The notes under the pieces were generated by a model that saw nothing but the letters and a program-made list of their open reading frames with translations, made no database searches and was not told the DNA's origin. Positions 1 through 10,759 of a stretch of 64,000 nucleotides of DNA are shown here, in pieces. The position numbers and the translations under genes are program-made. The stretch is from Ryuthela nishihirai. Lineage: Eukaryota; Arthropoda; Arachnida; Araneae; Heptathelidae. Location of the stretch: assembly GCA_038380435.1 (NCBI GenBank), contig JAWZYU010000007.1, positions 21,431,001 to 21,495,000 on the forward strand, written 5' to 3'. Position 1 is the first letter of the stretch. Every line of letters begins with the position of its first letter.

Positions 1-2
1 AA

Positions 3-530
3 TGTAAATTTGATCATTTTCCAACGTTACAGACCATATCTTTAAATATTTTAAAAGAAAAGGTTAAAACATTTAATAAAAACATCCTTGCACTAATGAC
101 AGATTTCGAGCAGAGATTCGATTGCTTCAAAAAAATTGATAAAATTTTATCTATTATCCGAAATCCATTTTCTGTACAAGTTGATGACGTTCCTGTTGAT
201 ATACAATTAGAAATAATTAATTTACAATGTGATGAATTATTACATGAGAAATATCGAGAAGAGCAAGAAAATTTGTGTAATTTTTATAAGCAATTGAATA
301 ATGAAAAATATGGAAATTTAAAAAAACTTGCCAAGACGTATTTAGTAATCTTTAGCTCAACTTATATTTGTGAACAAACCTTTTCTTTAATGAATCTAAA
401 TAAAAGTACAACAAGATCAAGATTGAATGATTTACATTTGGAGGCTGTGTTAAGAATAGCTACTACAAGTATAGAACCAGATATTAAAAAAATAATAAGC
501 GATGCAAACCGCCTCAACACGTCGCATTAG
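3..530 (+). pseudogene. hAT transposase, C-terminal part (cut by window start)
   Basis: The reading frame is open from the window edge (codon phase starting at base 3) to the stop at 528-530, giving about 175 residues of a larger protein. The C-terminal half has the look of a hAT-family dimerisation domain: a KLAKTYLVIFSSTYICEQTF stretch followed by SLMNLNKSTTRSRLNDLHLE and a short acidic/lysine tail. This arrangement is what I know from hAT proteins of the ZBED5/GTF2IRD2-like type. The catalytic DDE region and BED zinc finger would lie to the left of the window. The first ATG in this frame is at 96, but it is internal. The element's right terminus is 215 bases downstream. Whether the gene is intact cannot be judged from this fragment; there is no break in the visible part. 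Confidence 0.75.
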
Positions 531-645
531 TTATTATGTTAATTTATTGTATTGATTTACTTACAATTATTCATAAACAAATTTCATAATAAAATTTTGT
601 TTACTTAAAGAAATAAGTGTTTTGCTTAAAATTTTAATTTTTAAT

Positions 646-753
646 ATTTCGTCCGGCCCGTGAAAATATTTTTTTTCCAATCCGGCCCGTGAAAATATTT
701 TTTTTTCCAATCCGGCCCGGGGGCAAAAACAGTTGGCCATGCCTGCTCTAGGA
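646..753 (+). mobile_element. Right end of hAT element with target-site copy
   Basis: Three tandem copies of a unit containing TCCGGCCCGTGAAAATATTT lead into CAGTTGGCCATGCCTG, which looks like a hAT terminal inverted repeat (reverse: CAGGCATGGCCAACTG). The last element base is 745. The following CTCTAGGA (746-753) is the likely 8-bp target copy. The DNA beyond it is a Tc1 pseudogene, and the undisturbed paralogous sequence at about 1771-1780 reads straight through GGCTCTAGGATCTGG, which supports this boundary. The left end is outside the window. Confidence 0.65.
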
Positions 754-1174
754 TCTGGTCTTTGTATCTTAAGGCCGTTAGAGTCCTTCCTGAGAAGACA
801 TGCAGGTCAGTGCGGCCATTGATAGTGAAACCTGCCCAGACCAACAAACCACTCCCATTAAAACTGTCTCTTTCCATGTACCCAGTGAGGCATTCTTGGG
901 ACATTGACCCAATGAGGCATTCACTGGGTACATGGGTATATTCAGGGGATGATAACGTGTCTAACGCTCTCTCCAGAAGCACCTGAGGCGAGAATTACTA
1001 CTTACACTATATCGTGATTCATTCGAAAAAAAAAAACTGTACCCGTTGTTCATTGGTCCAATTGAGGTGCTGCCTGTTCCATTCCAGTCGTGCCCTCCGT
1101 TTAGCTGAAGTTAATGGTATGCATACTGCAGGTCTTCTAGCATATAACTCTCTTTCGTGAAGTAGTCGGGGCAT
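746..1174 (-). pseudogene. Tc1-like transposase fragment, copy 1
   Basis: On the minus strand this encodes pieces homologous to the middle of Tc1 transposases: a SGLLVWAGFTINGRTDLHVF block, matching the VWGGIS...GRTDL segment between the first two catalytic aspartates, followed by ALRYKDQILE. The same DNA is repeated at 1690-2200 at high identity. Copy 1 loses homology with copy 2 at about 1174 and is cut on its other side by the hAT insertion at 745. It is broken by stops and has no intact frame, so it is a fossil. Confidence 0.7.
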
Positions 1175-1689
1175 AATTCTAGAAAAGAAAATCTCAAGAA
1201 ATCCTATTCTAGAATTTAACGAAGCTTTCAGAGGATATTCAATATCGCATATATTAAAATTTGCATTTGAAACAAAGAATATATCGGAATACTTGTTGAA
1301 TTATAAAATGAAATTTTCACTCAAAGAACAAAGATTTTTTTTTCCAGTTTTAAAAAGTTGTTGATCACCGCAGATATTGAAGTTAACTCTATTTAGTAAG
1401 GAGTATGATTACCCGTAACAGCAATACAGATTGCACAACGAGCTCTCATGATTCTTATAAGGTTATCCAACAATGCAGATGGCAGCAAATGCCACTCCTC
1501 TCTCTATAGAGATTTGCTCTATAAGAGCATTGCTCAATTCATGAAGGGCCATTGGAGTTGGTTGACTACTTGAATCACATTTCCAAAGAACCCCATGCAT
1601 GTTCATGTTCAACGGTATTTAGGTAGGACCTACCTCGCTGGCCACTCCATTCTCTGGATATCTTCACTTTTAAGGTGTTCCTCCACTAT
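1175..1689. other. Unassigned AT-rich spacer
   Basis: I see no protein-like frame, no tRNA-like head and no clear repeat in this stretch between the two Tc1 fragments. Confidence 0.5.
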
Positions 1690-2480
1690 CTAAAGTCTGT
1701 GTGGACTAGCCTTATCATCCACAAAAATGAATTCTGATTCAATGGCACCTCTAAAAAGTCTCACATAAGGCTCTAGGATCTGGTCTTTATATCCTTCCTG
1801 AGTCCTTCCTGAGAAGACATGCAGGTCAGTGCGGTCACTGATAGTGATACCTGTCCAGACCAACAAACCACTCCCATTAAAACTGTCTCTTTCCATGTAC
1901 CCAGTGAGGAATTCATGGGGACATTGACCCAATGAGACATTCATTGGGTATATGGGTATATTCAGGGGGATGATAATGTGTCTAACGCTCTCTCCAGAAG
2001 CACCTGAGGCGAGAATTACTACTTACGCTATATCGTGATTCATTCGGAAAAAAAAAAAACTGTACCCGTTGTTCATTGGGCCAATTGAGGTGCTGCCTGC
2101 TCCATTGCAATCGTACCCTCCGTTTAGCTGAAGTTAATGGTATGCATACTACCTGTCTTCCAGCATATAACTCTCTTTCGTGAAATAGTCGGGGCATATT
2201 TACTCTGGATACTATCCCTCCTGTGGCAGCTGACAACTCCGATGCAAGTTGGGGCACTCACATCATTCTATTGCGCCTTGCAGTTACGGACAGGAAACGA
2301 TCATCTTGAATTGTTGTTGCTCTGAGCCTACTCTGGTTCGTTCTTCTAGCATGTTCCAGTGTCTTGAAAATATCTCCAGAGTCTAGAAATTACACTTTTC
2401 GACACATTTATGAATCTGGCAACTTCTCTATGCGACTGTCCTGCTTCCATCCGTCCGATGTCTTTGCACCTCTGAAACAT
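1690..2480 (-). pseudogene. Tc1-like transposase, copy 2 (longer, inactive)
   Basis: Read on the minus strand from a start codon at 2478-2480, it has an N-terminal helix-turn-helix-like segment (MEAGQSHREVARFINVSKSV), then SAKRRVRLQWSRQHLNWPNE, the region of the first catalytic residue, the VWTGITISDRTDLHVF block, and RLFRGAIESEFIFVDDKASP, which corresponds to the FMQDNARPH second catalytic region. The first catalytic aspartate of the canonical DESR motif is an asparagine here (FPNESRYS), and several frame breaks are present between 2250 and 2400. The C-terminal third, including the third acidic residue, is missing, and I cannot find terminal inverted repeats. A SINE1 is inserted just upstream of its start. 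Confidence 0.75.
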
Positions 2481-2504
2481 CATACAATTGTCCCTCCTTT
2501 GCAT

Positions 2505-2877
2505 CTCAGTCGGTAGCGCGCCAGCCTCGTAATCTCTGGTTCCCAGGTTCGAGTACTAACTGAGTCAGCGTTGAGATTTATCTCCGCAAAATTCCCCGCC
2601 CTGCCCATGGTCAGTAGGGGACACGATGGACTTGGAAAGACCGCCGTCCGTCGGATGGGACGTTAAAACGTTGCCCCGTGTGCGGGAGAGCCATACTCTG
2701 TGCAAGTTAAAGAAAACGCTGGATGGCTTTGACGGGAGGCTACCATCTGTCTCCCAACAGCTGTTCCAGTGGGTCCCCTCCTCCAACCTTCTCTGAGCCT
2801 TCGGGGTCCATGTGACCTGTCCATTTAGCCCATGGTGTGCAAAAAATGCCGCTCAGAGGTAAAACAACCCAATCCAA
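2505..2877 (+). mobile_element. SINE1 copy, near full length
   Basis: A tRNA-like head (CTCAGTCGGTAGCGCGCC and GGTTCGAGT) is followed by the central GTTAAAACGTTGCCCCGTGTG-like domain and the tail AGAGGTAAAACAACCCAA. It is flanked by a perfect 13-bp duplication CCCTCCTTTGCAT (2492-2504 and 2878-2890), which fixes the ends and shows LINE-type retroposition. The first few bases of the head are missing. Confidence 0.9.
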
Positions 2878-3089
2878 CCCTCCTTTGCATTTTAACAAAG
2901 CATCAGCAGTCGAATCCGAAATGCTCGATAAAACTGCTCTTAATACGAAATAAGAAGCACCCGTTCCTGAAGCTTCTTTTATCATCAGCTTAATTTGCAT
3001 ATCGAAGAGTCTTTCACACTGAAAAATCCTAATTTAATAGCCTATAAATGTAAGTTATTTCACGCTAAATATTCTCCAAAGCTTTCGTT

Positions 3090-3177
3090 AAATTCCGAAA
3101 AGAATTTATTGAGATATTTGCAAAATAATGAGATTTCAAAAGGGGGTCCGTGACGCCAAAAACGTTGGGAACCACTG
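3090..3177 (-). mobile_element. Terminus of a second hAT-like element
   Basis: The end reads, in reverse, CAGTGGTTCCCAACGTTTTT followed by GGCGTCACGGACCCC. From family knowledge this is the typical end of Charlie/hobo-type hAT elements. GTCTAGGA just outside (3178-3185) would be its 8-bp target copy. The partner end and coding region are not identifiable. 2891-3090 is AT-rich and may be element interior. Confidence 0.55.
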
Positions 3178-3351
3178 GTCTAGGACAATAATGTAGTCTC
3201 AGTGACCAAAATGAATATGCAGTTGGCGACAGAGTATTAGTCATTCACGGTACAATGGATTTTTAGTCCACGCAACTAAAATCCAAACATCTTTTATGTT
3301 CAAGCTGATGTTTGGCGATTGATCCTGGTGTTGACGAATTCCTTCTATGTA

Positions 3352-3817
3352 CACTATGTTGAAAAAAGTGTCCGGACACTTCCATGTTATGTGAATGGAA
3401 AACCACTTTCATAGCTCCCTAACATTGAAAATAAACCTTTTACGCAAAAACTATTATTGGAGATAAATGTAGATGTCACTCAAAAAATATATTTTCCGCA
3501 ATATTCGTGAATGGAAGCTGAAGGATTTATATTCAACTTTTGACACTTGTGAAAAGATGCTTCAATAAATAAAACACAACTCTTGTAACAATTTGTTCAG
3601 TAACATAAATTAAATATCTGAAGTTTATCACGTTTTTTAAGATTTCATCAATTTGGAGGCAATGCGACTGTCAATTTTCAACGATCTTCGATCAATATTT
3701 AAAGAGCCATTAAAGCGGGACCATTTAACGGCATACGACACTGTACAATACACATTGAAAGTGACCTTTCACATTCACATAACATTGAAGTGTACGAACA
3801 CTTTTTTCAACGTAGTG
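3352..3817. mobile_element. Tc1/mariner-type MITE, 466 bp
   Basis: It is bounded by TA at 3350-3351 and 3818-3819. The ends form an imperfect ~46-bp inverted repeat beginning CACTATGTTGAAAAAAGTGT on the left and CACTACGTTGAAAAAAGTGT on the right (read inwards). The interior has no transposase similarity. This is a non-autonomous element; I saw no autonomous partner in the window. Confidence 0.8.
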
Positions 3818-4061
3818 TATATCAATTTCTTTGCTTGAGAGTACAACGATCAATCAGTCCATTACCCAAATATCAGAGTTATCCACTTTTCATTTGAACA
3901 ACCCATATATTATTCGGTATTGCTTATTAGTCTATGACACAGCTGACTTTTCTCACATTGACCATATATATATATATAAAATTCAAAACAGTATTAAAAA
4001 ACAATACTGTTTTCGTACTTTTATAAGCATTTCAGCTTCAAGAAGGAAATATTTATTACGG

Positions 4062-4439
4062 GTTGGGTTGTTTAACCTCTGAGCAGCACTTGTTTGCATA
4101 CATGGGCTAAATGGCCAGGTCACAAGGACCCCGAAGGTTCAGAGAAGGTTGGGGGAGTAGACCCACTGGAACAGCTGTCGGGAGACAGATGGTAGCTTCC
4201 CGTCAAGGCCATCCAGCGTGTTCTTTAACGTGCACAGGTTATGGCTCTCACACACATGGGTTCACGGTTTAACATCTCATCCGATGGACGGCGTCCTTTC
4301 CAAGCCCTTCGGTGCCCCCTACTGACCGTGGGCAGGGCGGGGAATTTTGCGGAGATAAATCTCAACGCTGACCCAGCTGGGACTCGAACCTGGGAACTGC
4401 AGATTACGAGCCTGGCGCGCTACTGACTGAGCCACCCCC
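4062..4439 (-). mobile_element. SINE1 copy, complete with target duplication
   Basis: In inverted orientation the tail complement GGGTTGTTTAACC is at left and the tRNA-like head (GACTGAGCCACCCC complement) at right. It is flanked by ATTTATTACGG at 4051-4061 and 4440-4450 (11 bp). The B-box-like GACTCGAACC complement is intact. 378 bp. Confidence 0.9.
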
Positions 4440-4536
4440 ATTTATTACGGAATAATCTGTAATAAATCCCAAGATACTTTGTTACAAAACCCCAAGGGAT
4501 AATTTTGTTTCCTTTGGTATAAATCCAAAGAAAAAA

Positions 4537-4740
4537 CTGGATGGGACGTTAAGTCATAGCCCGTTGTACAAGTCAAAAAACATGCTGGATGGCCTTGATG
4601 GGAGGCTACCATCTGTCCCAACAGCAGTCCAGTAGGTCTTCTCCCCCAACCTTCTTTGAGCCACCGGGGTTCTTGTGACCTGGCCATTTAGCACATTGTG
4701 TTCAAAAAAAGTGCCGTTCAGAGGTAAAAACAACCCAACC
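4537..4740 (+). mobile_element. SINE1 copy, 5'-truncated
   Basis: It starts inside the central domain (GGATGGGACGTTAAGTC) and runs to AGGTAAAAACAACCCAACC. The tRNA head is missing, as expected from incomplete reverse transcription. It faces the inverted copy at 4062-4439 across about 100 bp. Confidence 0.85.
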
Positions 4741-5985
4741 AATAGTACACTTCTTCTTCCATTAATCAATATCCTTGATCCACAACAAATAATCATTTCG
4801 CTCTCAGTGTTATTTTTAATCTGCATTTATTCACGTAATAAACATCCAAATGAGCATGTAAGCGCCAATATGTCAATACAAATAAAACCCAATACATCTA
4901 GAAAAAACATAAAACATTTTTTTTTTCATATTGCCTGTAGCATCTTTAACATAAAAAGGTATTGGAAGATGGGTTCGTATTTTCCTATGAAACACGATAC
5001 AGATAGAAAAAGGAAAGACAGTAGGTGTGATGGAAGTATAAGGTAAATTCTTCCTATAGATGCTTCTTTGTGCATTACCTCTCAGACATAATGCACCAGA
5101 TACTGGATCATGACAAGAACATCAACTACCTCTATCATCTTCATCTGGTAATGGGTTACAAGCAGAGTCAATTCAGACTGAAAAGTTAAAGCCTTTCAGG
5201 AGTAAGTCATCAAGGATGCTTTTTTTTTCCTCTCTTCTTCTGTCTCTCATTCACGTCCGCACGCACGCGTTTTTTTTTCTTTCATTTTCCTCCCCCATTT
5301 TTTCTCTCTCTCTTCATCTTCTTTTATTCCCTAAAGCGTGAGATGACACGACCTGTCAAAGTGCAGTTCGGACATGCTGTAAAAGCTTTCAAACTAACGC
5401 ATCTTGAGCAGATGGAACTGGAGGTGGGGATCGCAAGGAACTGGGATGTTCAACAACTTTGTTTATGACAGTTTCGAAAAGAAAAGGGGACTTGGAAAAG
5501 CATTTAAATCTCGCTGAAAGAGATGGTGAGACTTTTGTGCAAGGGAGAGTCCATCAGCAGAGGAGATGATGCATCATTTCCATCTTGGTCCCTCGGATGG
5601 TGTAATCCATCATGCAACTAAAGCATGTTGTCATCACTCGCTGAGTACAGTCACAGCTCCGTAGTGGGCAGAGCCTCTTTATCACTAAATGTCGCTTATA
5701 AAGCTGACGAGGGGAGAAATGACAGCCAAAGCAATAGGAGGGAGTGCATGAAAGTTCTTCTTTTTTACGGTGACGATGTCGAAGAAGCTTTGGTAATTTT
5801 TTTTGTCTTTAACGAAAATCTAAAATTGAGGATTTGTTTTTCTTGCTCGTTGATTCCTCTTTTCACTTTTTTTTTATTCTCTATCACTGGTGTGTCAATT
5901 TTCGAGTTCAGACCAATCAGAAGTGCCGACAAAGTATAAGCATATTACGCTAGCGAAACTTGCTCGGCCACTTCTCGGGCGTTAG
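4741..5985. other. Unassigned region, pyrimidine-rich patches
   Basis: No recognisable gene. 5220-5340 is a CT-rich tract with long T runs and a short alternating CGCACGCACGCG segment. Short frames exist but show no family similarity. Confidence 0.4.
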
Positions 5986-5987
5986 GG

Positions 5988-6078
5988 GTTGAGTTTGGTT
6001 CAGTCGGTAAGATTTGTCACCTAATATTACTAGGTTTGAGTCTCACGATATTAAACACCCCTAATTATTTTTACTGTA
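5988..6078 (+). mobile_element. tRNA-headed repeat fragment
   Basis: TTTGGTTCAGTCGGTAAGAT followed by GGTTTGAGTCTC has A-box- and B-box-like spacing of a tRNA-derived head. 53 bases of it (about 6023-6075) recur exactly at about 6674-6726 inside a SINE1. Confidence 0.5.
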
Positions 6079-6079
6079 G

Positions 6080-6451
6080 TGAGGGGAGGGCGTTTGACTC
6101 AGTCGTTAGCGCTCCAGGTTCTAATCTGCAGATCCCAATTTCGAGCTCCAGCTATGCCAGCGTTGATATTTATCTCCGCTAGCTTACGCTTTGCCCTCAG
6201 TAAGGTAAAAGAGATCGATGAGCTCGAAACGTCCGCCGTCCTTTGGATGAGCGTTATAAGTCGTGATCCATGTGCATGAGAACAATATTTTGTACGTGTT
6301 ATAGAACACAGTGGATGGCCTTTACGAATGACTTCCACCTGTTTCCTAACAGATTTAATCAGACCCCAACATTCTCTGAGACCTTGGGATCTTTGTGACC
6401 TGGCTATTAGTCCATTGTGTACAAAAAAAAGTGCCGCTGAGAGGGAAACAA
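6080..6451 (+). mobile_element. SINE1 copy, diverged
   Basis: Head GACTCAGTCGTTAGCGCTCC, central domain and tail GCCGCTGAGAGGGAAACA are recognisable. Many substitutions indicate an old copy. Confidence 0.8.
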
Positions 6452-6623
6452 GCTTCCATTTGATATATGACTGCATACGGCCGATACACAGAAAATTGTT
6501 TACACCTTTTTAAGAGAGAAATACATAGGTAATTTATAATTCGAAACAGACTATATAACATTTCTGTTGCCTCACTTGCCATATAACTCAATGTGTTCAT
6601 CAAAATTTTTTTCTCCCTTTTTA

Positions 6624-7176
6624 GGGTTCGGTTGGGTTGTTTTTCCCTCTCAGCTACGCAAGTTTTTGCACACAATATTACTAGGTTTGAGTCTCACGAT
6701 ATTAAACACCCCTAATTATTTTTACTAATTAAAATGATCTAATTAAACTTACTAATATTAGTAATAATTAGTAAATCTAAAAAATTTACTAATTAAAATG
6801 AACTAATTAAAATTTACTAATTAAATGATCAGGTCACAAGGACCCCAAGAACTCAGAGGAATATGGTGGGAGAGGAGCCACTGGATAGCTGCTGGGAGAC
6901 AGATGGTAGCCTCCCGTCAAGGCCATCTAGAGTGTTCTTTAACGTGCATAGGCTATGGCTCTCTCGCACACTTCCCACGGCTTTAACCGCAAGAGTAACG
7001 GAGAGGTAATTGCGAACGGCGGCCTTTCCAAGCCCATCGATGTCCCCTGTTGACTGTGGGCAGGGAGAGGGATTTTGCGGAGATAAATCTCAACGCTGGC
7101 CCAAGCAGGACTCGAACCTGGAAACTGAAAATTGCAAGCCTGGTCAGCTTTCGACTGAGATACTCCCACTCCACCC
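6624..7176 (-). mobile_element. SINE1 copy interrupted by ~155-bp insertion
   Basis: The inverted tail (GGTTGGGTTGTTTTTCC) occupies 6624-6672 and the SINE body resumes at about 6830 with CAGGTCACAAGGACCCC and ends with the head complement near 7172. The insert 6673-6829 carries a duplicate of 53 bases from 6023-6075, followed by repeats of ACTAATTAAAATGA. Confidence 0.8.
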
Positions 7177-7460
7177 TATTTTTGGGGAGAAGGGGAACGG
7201 AGATATAATTTGAGGTACCCTATGACACTGCTCTCAACAGAAAAGTTTCATTTTACCTAAAACTCGATAAGATCTATCCAGATTAAATCTGTTCCCCTTC
7301 TTTGTGGAAATAATAGGGAACATAACTTCAGGTAGCGAAAATCAATAAGGAGATGGTTAAAATGAATTGTGCTATCCAAAAGCGAAAGAACGGGATATTA
7401 AAAATTGGCAAGAAAGGCTAATCGTTATATAAACGCCTTATCTTCCTCTCTTCGAAAAAG
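7177..7460. other. Unassigned spacer
   Basis: AT-rich, with no gene or repeat recognised. Confidence 0.4.
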
Positions 7461-8340
7461 TTTCTATTTGAAGCCTTGATTTCCATGAAACTCGTAAACA
7501 ATTGATTTTTGAAACAGAACTCATCATTTGAACAATTGTTTTTCTAACAAAACATGACATTTGAGCAATCCTTTTTCGAAAAACTCGTCATTTGAACAAC
7601 TGATTTTCGAGAGATTAAAAAACACTTCTTTCCAACAATGCTTCTTCAAAAAACTAGTCATTTAAACAATTGGTTTTTCGAAAAGAATTCATCATTTAAA
7701 CTTTTCCTTTTCGAATAAAACTGAAATTTCGATTTTGATTCGAACGCCTGATTTTCGAACAAAACCCATGATAAAAATTAAAAAAAAAAAATTCGTCATT
7801 CGAGGAATTCTTTTTCTAAAGAAAAAGATTTTCTCGAATGACGATTCTTTAGGATTCTAAAGAAAAAGAACTAGTTATTCGAACAGCTGATTTTTAAACG
7901 AAACTCATAATTTGAACGCTTTTTTTTATTCGAACAATTCTTTTTCGAAAAACTCGCCATTCGTACAACGGATTTTCTAACAAAACTCATTCGGAAATTT
8001 TGTTTTCGAAAAAAACTCGTTATTCGAATAATAAGCTTTGGAAAACCTAGTCATTTAAAACTTGTTTTCCGAACAATTGATTTTCGGATATTCGCCATTC
8101 AATTTTTTTTTTCTCGAAATTTTGTATTTTGATTTCTCGAAAAGCTCTTCGATTCTTTCTTTTTCAGTGCTTGTTCAATGAGCTTTGTTATTTGATTATT
8201 TCAACAATTTCTTTTCGAACAGATTCATTATTTGAAAGATTTATTTTCGAGCAAAACTCAATACTTGAACAGTTTTATTTCGGACAAAACTCGTTATTCG
8301 AATGATTCTTTTTGGAAAAACTAGTTATTTCGGAAAAAAT
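7460..8340. repeat. Degenerate ~33-bp minisatellite
   Basis: About 25 diverged units built around GAACAATTGATTTTCGAA and AAAACTCGTCATTT repeat through the interval with changing spacing. There is no open frame across it. The divergence implies an old array. Exact period and copy number need a tandem-repeat program. Confidence 0.7.
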
Positions 8341-9220
8341 TTTTTTAAATATTCAATAAAATTTTAATGAATAATAAATAGATTATTTCATATTGCATAA
8401 TTTTAAGCTAAATAGTTTGAATTTAAATTTTAGACGTATTATATCACTCAAAACTTTAAACATTTAATTTTCCACTTTTTATCCGACAACTGTCCGTGCC
8501 CGGTCTTGTCTACGTAGCCCTTACTCTCTCCACGTGATGTTCGAGAACTGTTCTCGGCCTGTGTGAGGAAAAGATTTTAGATAGAGAAAAAAAGAGGAAA
8601 GGGCAAAAAACAAAGATAAATTAAGCACACTTTTTTTCTAGCTATTAAGTAACTACATAGAAGCCCTCACAGACACAGAAATCACTGAGAAAACCACTAT
8701 TTCGATTTTAGGAACCCCTAAAGCATACTCTGGATTAAAAAAGCAATATTCAAGATCGACTTTTATCAAAATCACAACACGTGTACCATACTTCACACGA
8801 AAAAAATACAAAACGCTCTTTGCAAAACAGATAGCATATTTGTGGATGACACACCACTGTGAAGAGTGGTCTCTCAGAAGCTTTAGAAGAATGACTCTCA
8901 CTAAGCCTAACGTTAAAGGGTGTGGTTGTAAGGATGATACAAACTGATAACTGTGCTGGAGGCGGGCCACCCGACGAGCAACCACAAAGCCCCCGTCAGC
9001 ACCTGCGCTGCCCTCTATTGTTCGCCGCCTGCCCATCTGCGGCGCACCGTATAATAGGTGCATGAATATTTCAAGGAAATTAAACGTCATCTGTTTTGAG
9101 GGCTCGTCCTGTTGGGTTCCCCTTTTTTATCATACGATTGGTGATGATGTAGAAATTAAAAATTAAATTCGTTTTATGCCGTGTGTTCGTTTTCATTGTT
9201 TTAGTTCTCAGCTTTGTTAG
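8341..9220. other. Unassigned region with a GC-richer patch
   Basis: 8940-9060 is noticeably richer in G and C than its surroundings and a 145-codon minus-strand frame covers 8653-9090, but its translation resembles no family I know and shows no repeat of a domain pattern. I do not call a gene. Confidence 0.3.
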
Positions 9221-9588
9221 CTGGCTTGTTTTACCTTTGAGCGGTACTTTTTTTGTTCACAATTATCTAAGTAGCCAGGTCACAAGGACCTCGAAGGTTA
9301 GAAGGAGGAGATACACGATTGCTGTTAGGAAACAGATGGTAGCCACCCGTTAATGCCATTCAGCACGTTCTTTAACGTGAACAGAGTATGTCTGTCCCAA
9401 ACATTGGCCCACAACTTTACGTCCCCTCAGACTGAAGGTGGACTTTCCAAGGCCATTGGTGTCCCCCTTCTGACCGAGGGCAAGGCGGGGAGTTTTGCGG
9501 AAATAAATCTCAACGCTGGTTCAAACACTCGAACTTGGGAACTCAAGAATACGAGCCTGGCGCGCTATCGACTGAGCCCCCACTCCTC
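9221..9588 (-). mobile_element. SINE1 copy
   Basis: Inverted; tail complement GGCTTGTTTTACCTTTGAGC at left, head complement CTATCGACTGAGCCCCCA at right. Followed by short CCA/CAC repeats. Confidence 0.85.
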
Positions 9589-9651
9589 CAACCACCACCA
9601 CCACACACAGAAACGGATTCAGAGAGACTTGATGGGGATCTTTAATTTCTT

Positions 9652-9845
9652 TTCGTGACCGAATGGCTAGCGAGCTTGATTGCGGGATAAATGGACCTAG
9701 GTTCGAGTTTTGCATATTTCATGGATGTTTTTTTTTTATGCTATCTCTTTGCTGAGGTCCCGATTTCCATATAGCTCTTCTACTTGATTATTTTACTGAA
9801 AGATTATTAAACACATCTGCGACAAGCAACTTCTTGAGGGATAAG
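9652..9845 (+). mobile_element. SINE2 copy, diverged
   Basis: Head GACCGAATGGCTAGCGAGCTT and B-box-like GGTTCGAGTTT, middle CTGCTGAGGTCC-like motif (TTTGCTGAGGTCCCG), and 3' end CAACTTCTTGAGGG. An old copy with a variant terminus. Confidence 0.75.
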
Positions 9846-10194
9846 GGTAATAACGCCTATTTTAAAAATTATCATGCATTTTATATAGATTTTCCTGTTA
9901 AAAAAAAAAGATATATTTTCTAATTTTTTTTTTTTGTGTTGTCAGTGTATACGCATATACCCGTGTGTGTACCGCCTAGACAAACAAATTTGCATTTAGG
10001 GCTTAGTGGTATATGCATATATACCACCATAATAATGGAAGGCTTATACAAACCAGGAGTAGTTTCTATGATTGCTGTTCTCTTACAGCAAATTATAAAC
10101 AAATTGTATTAATTTGAATTTTTCTAATATAGTACATATATTACCTATATATATTATATTGCAAAACGTTTCCGAAATTTTCCATGTTATGTTA
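9846..10194. other. Unassigned AT-rich spacer
   Basis: Long A and T runs and a short palindrome-like ATATGCATATATACC. No gene or known repeat seen. Confidence 0.4.
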
Positions 10195-10660
10195 GAGGCT
10201 GGGGTGGTTCAGTCGGTAGCGCGCCAGTCTCATAATCTGTAGTTCCAGGCTCGAGTCCCAACTGGGCTAGCATTGAAATTTCTCTACGCAAACTTCCCGG
10301 CCTGCCCTCGGTCACTAGGGGACTCTGATGAGCTTGGAAAGACCACCGTCCGTCGGATGAAATGTTAGGCCGTGGCACAGTGTGCGAGAGAGCTCTACCC
10401 TGTAAACGTTGGAGGACATGCTTGGTGGACTGGAAGCGGGGCTGCCATCTTTTCCTAACAAATGTAGAGTAGGCTCCCTTCTATCAACCCTCTCTGAGCA
10501 ATCGGGAGTCCTTGTGACTTTTAGAACACAATGGGCTAAATGATCAGGTCACAAGTACTCCTGATTGTTCAGAGAGGGTTGATAGAAGGGAGCCTACTGC
10601 ACATTTGTTAGGAAAAGATGGCAGCCCCTTGTGTTCTAAAAAGTGCCTCTCAGAGATAAA
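10195..10660 (+). mobile_element. SINE1 copy with internal fold-back duplication
   Basis: The head (GGGGTGGTTCAGTCGGTAGC; the anticodon-loop region reads CTCATAATC) and central domain are normal. At 10438-10518 an 81-bp segment is repeated in inverted form at 10548-10628 around a 29-bp spacer containing the SINE sequence ATGGGCTAAATGATCAG. The normal SINE 3' end then follows. The arms match with only a few differences. Confidence 0.85.
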
Positions 10661-10697
10661 AAAAAAGTTTCCCTTAACTTTCTCTTGGACTTGAGTT

Positions 10698-10758
10698 CCT
10701 TGTGATCTGATCACCTGGCAAAAAAGTGACTCTCAGAGGTAAAACAACACAAACTAAC
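10698..10758 (+). mobile_element. SINE1 3'-end fragment
   Basis: CCTTGTGATCTGATCACCTG and AGTGACTCTCAGAGGTAAAA match the last ~60 bases of SINE1. It directly follows the fold-back copy. Confidence 0.7.
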
Positions 10759-10759
10759 A

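Noticed and set aside
10195..10270. tRNA genes (many matches to A- and B-box patterns across the window)
   Set aside because: All such heads continue into SINE1, SINE2 or SINE3 bodies, have imperfect stems and sit in dispersed copies with target duplications. None looks like a free-standing tRNA gene.
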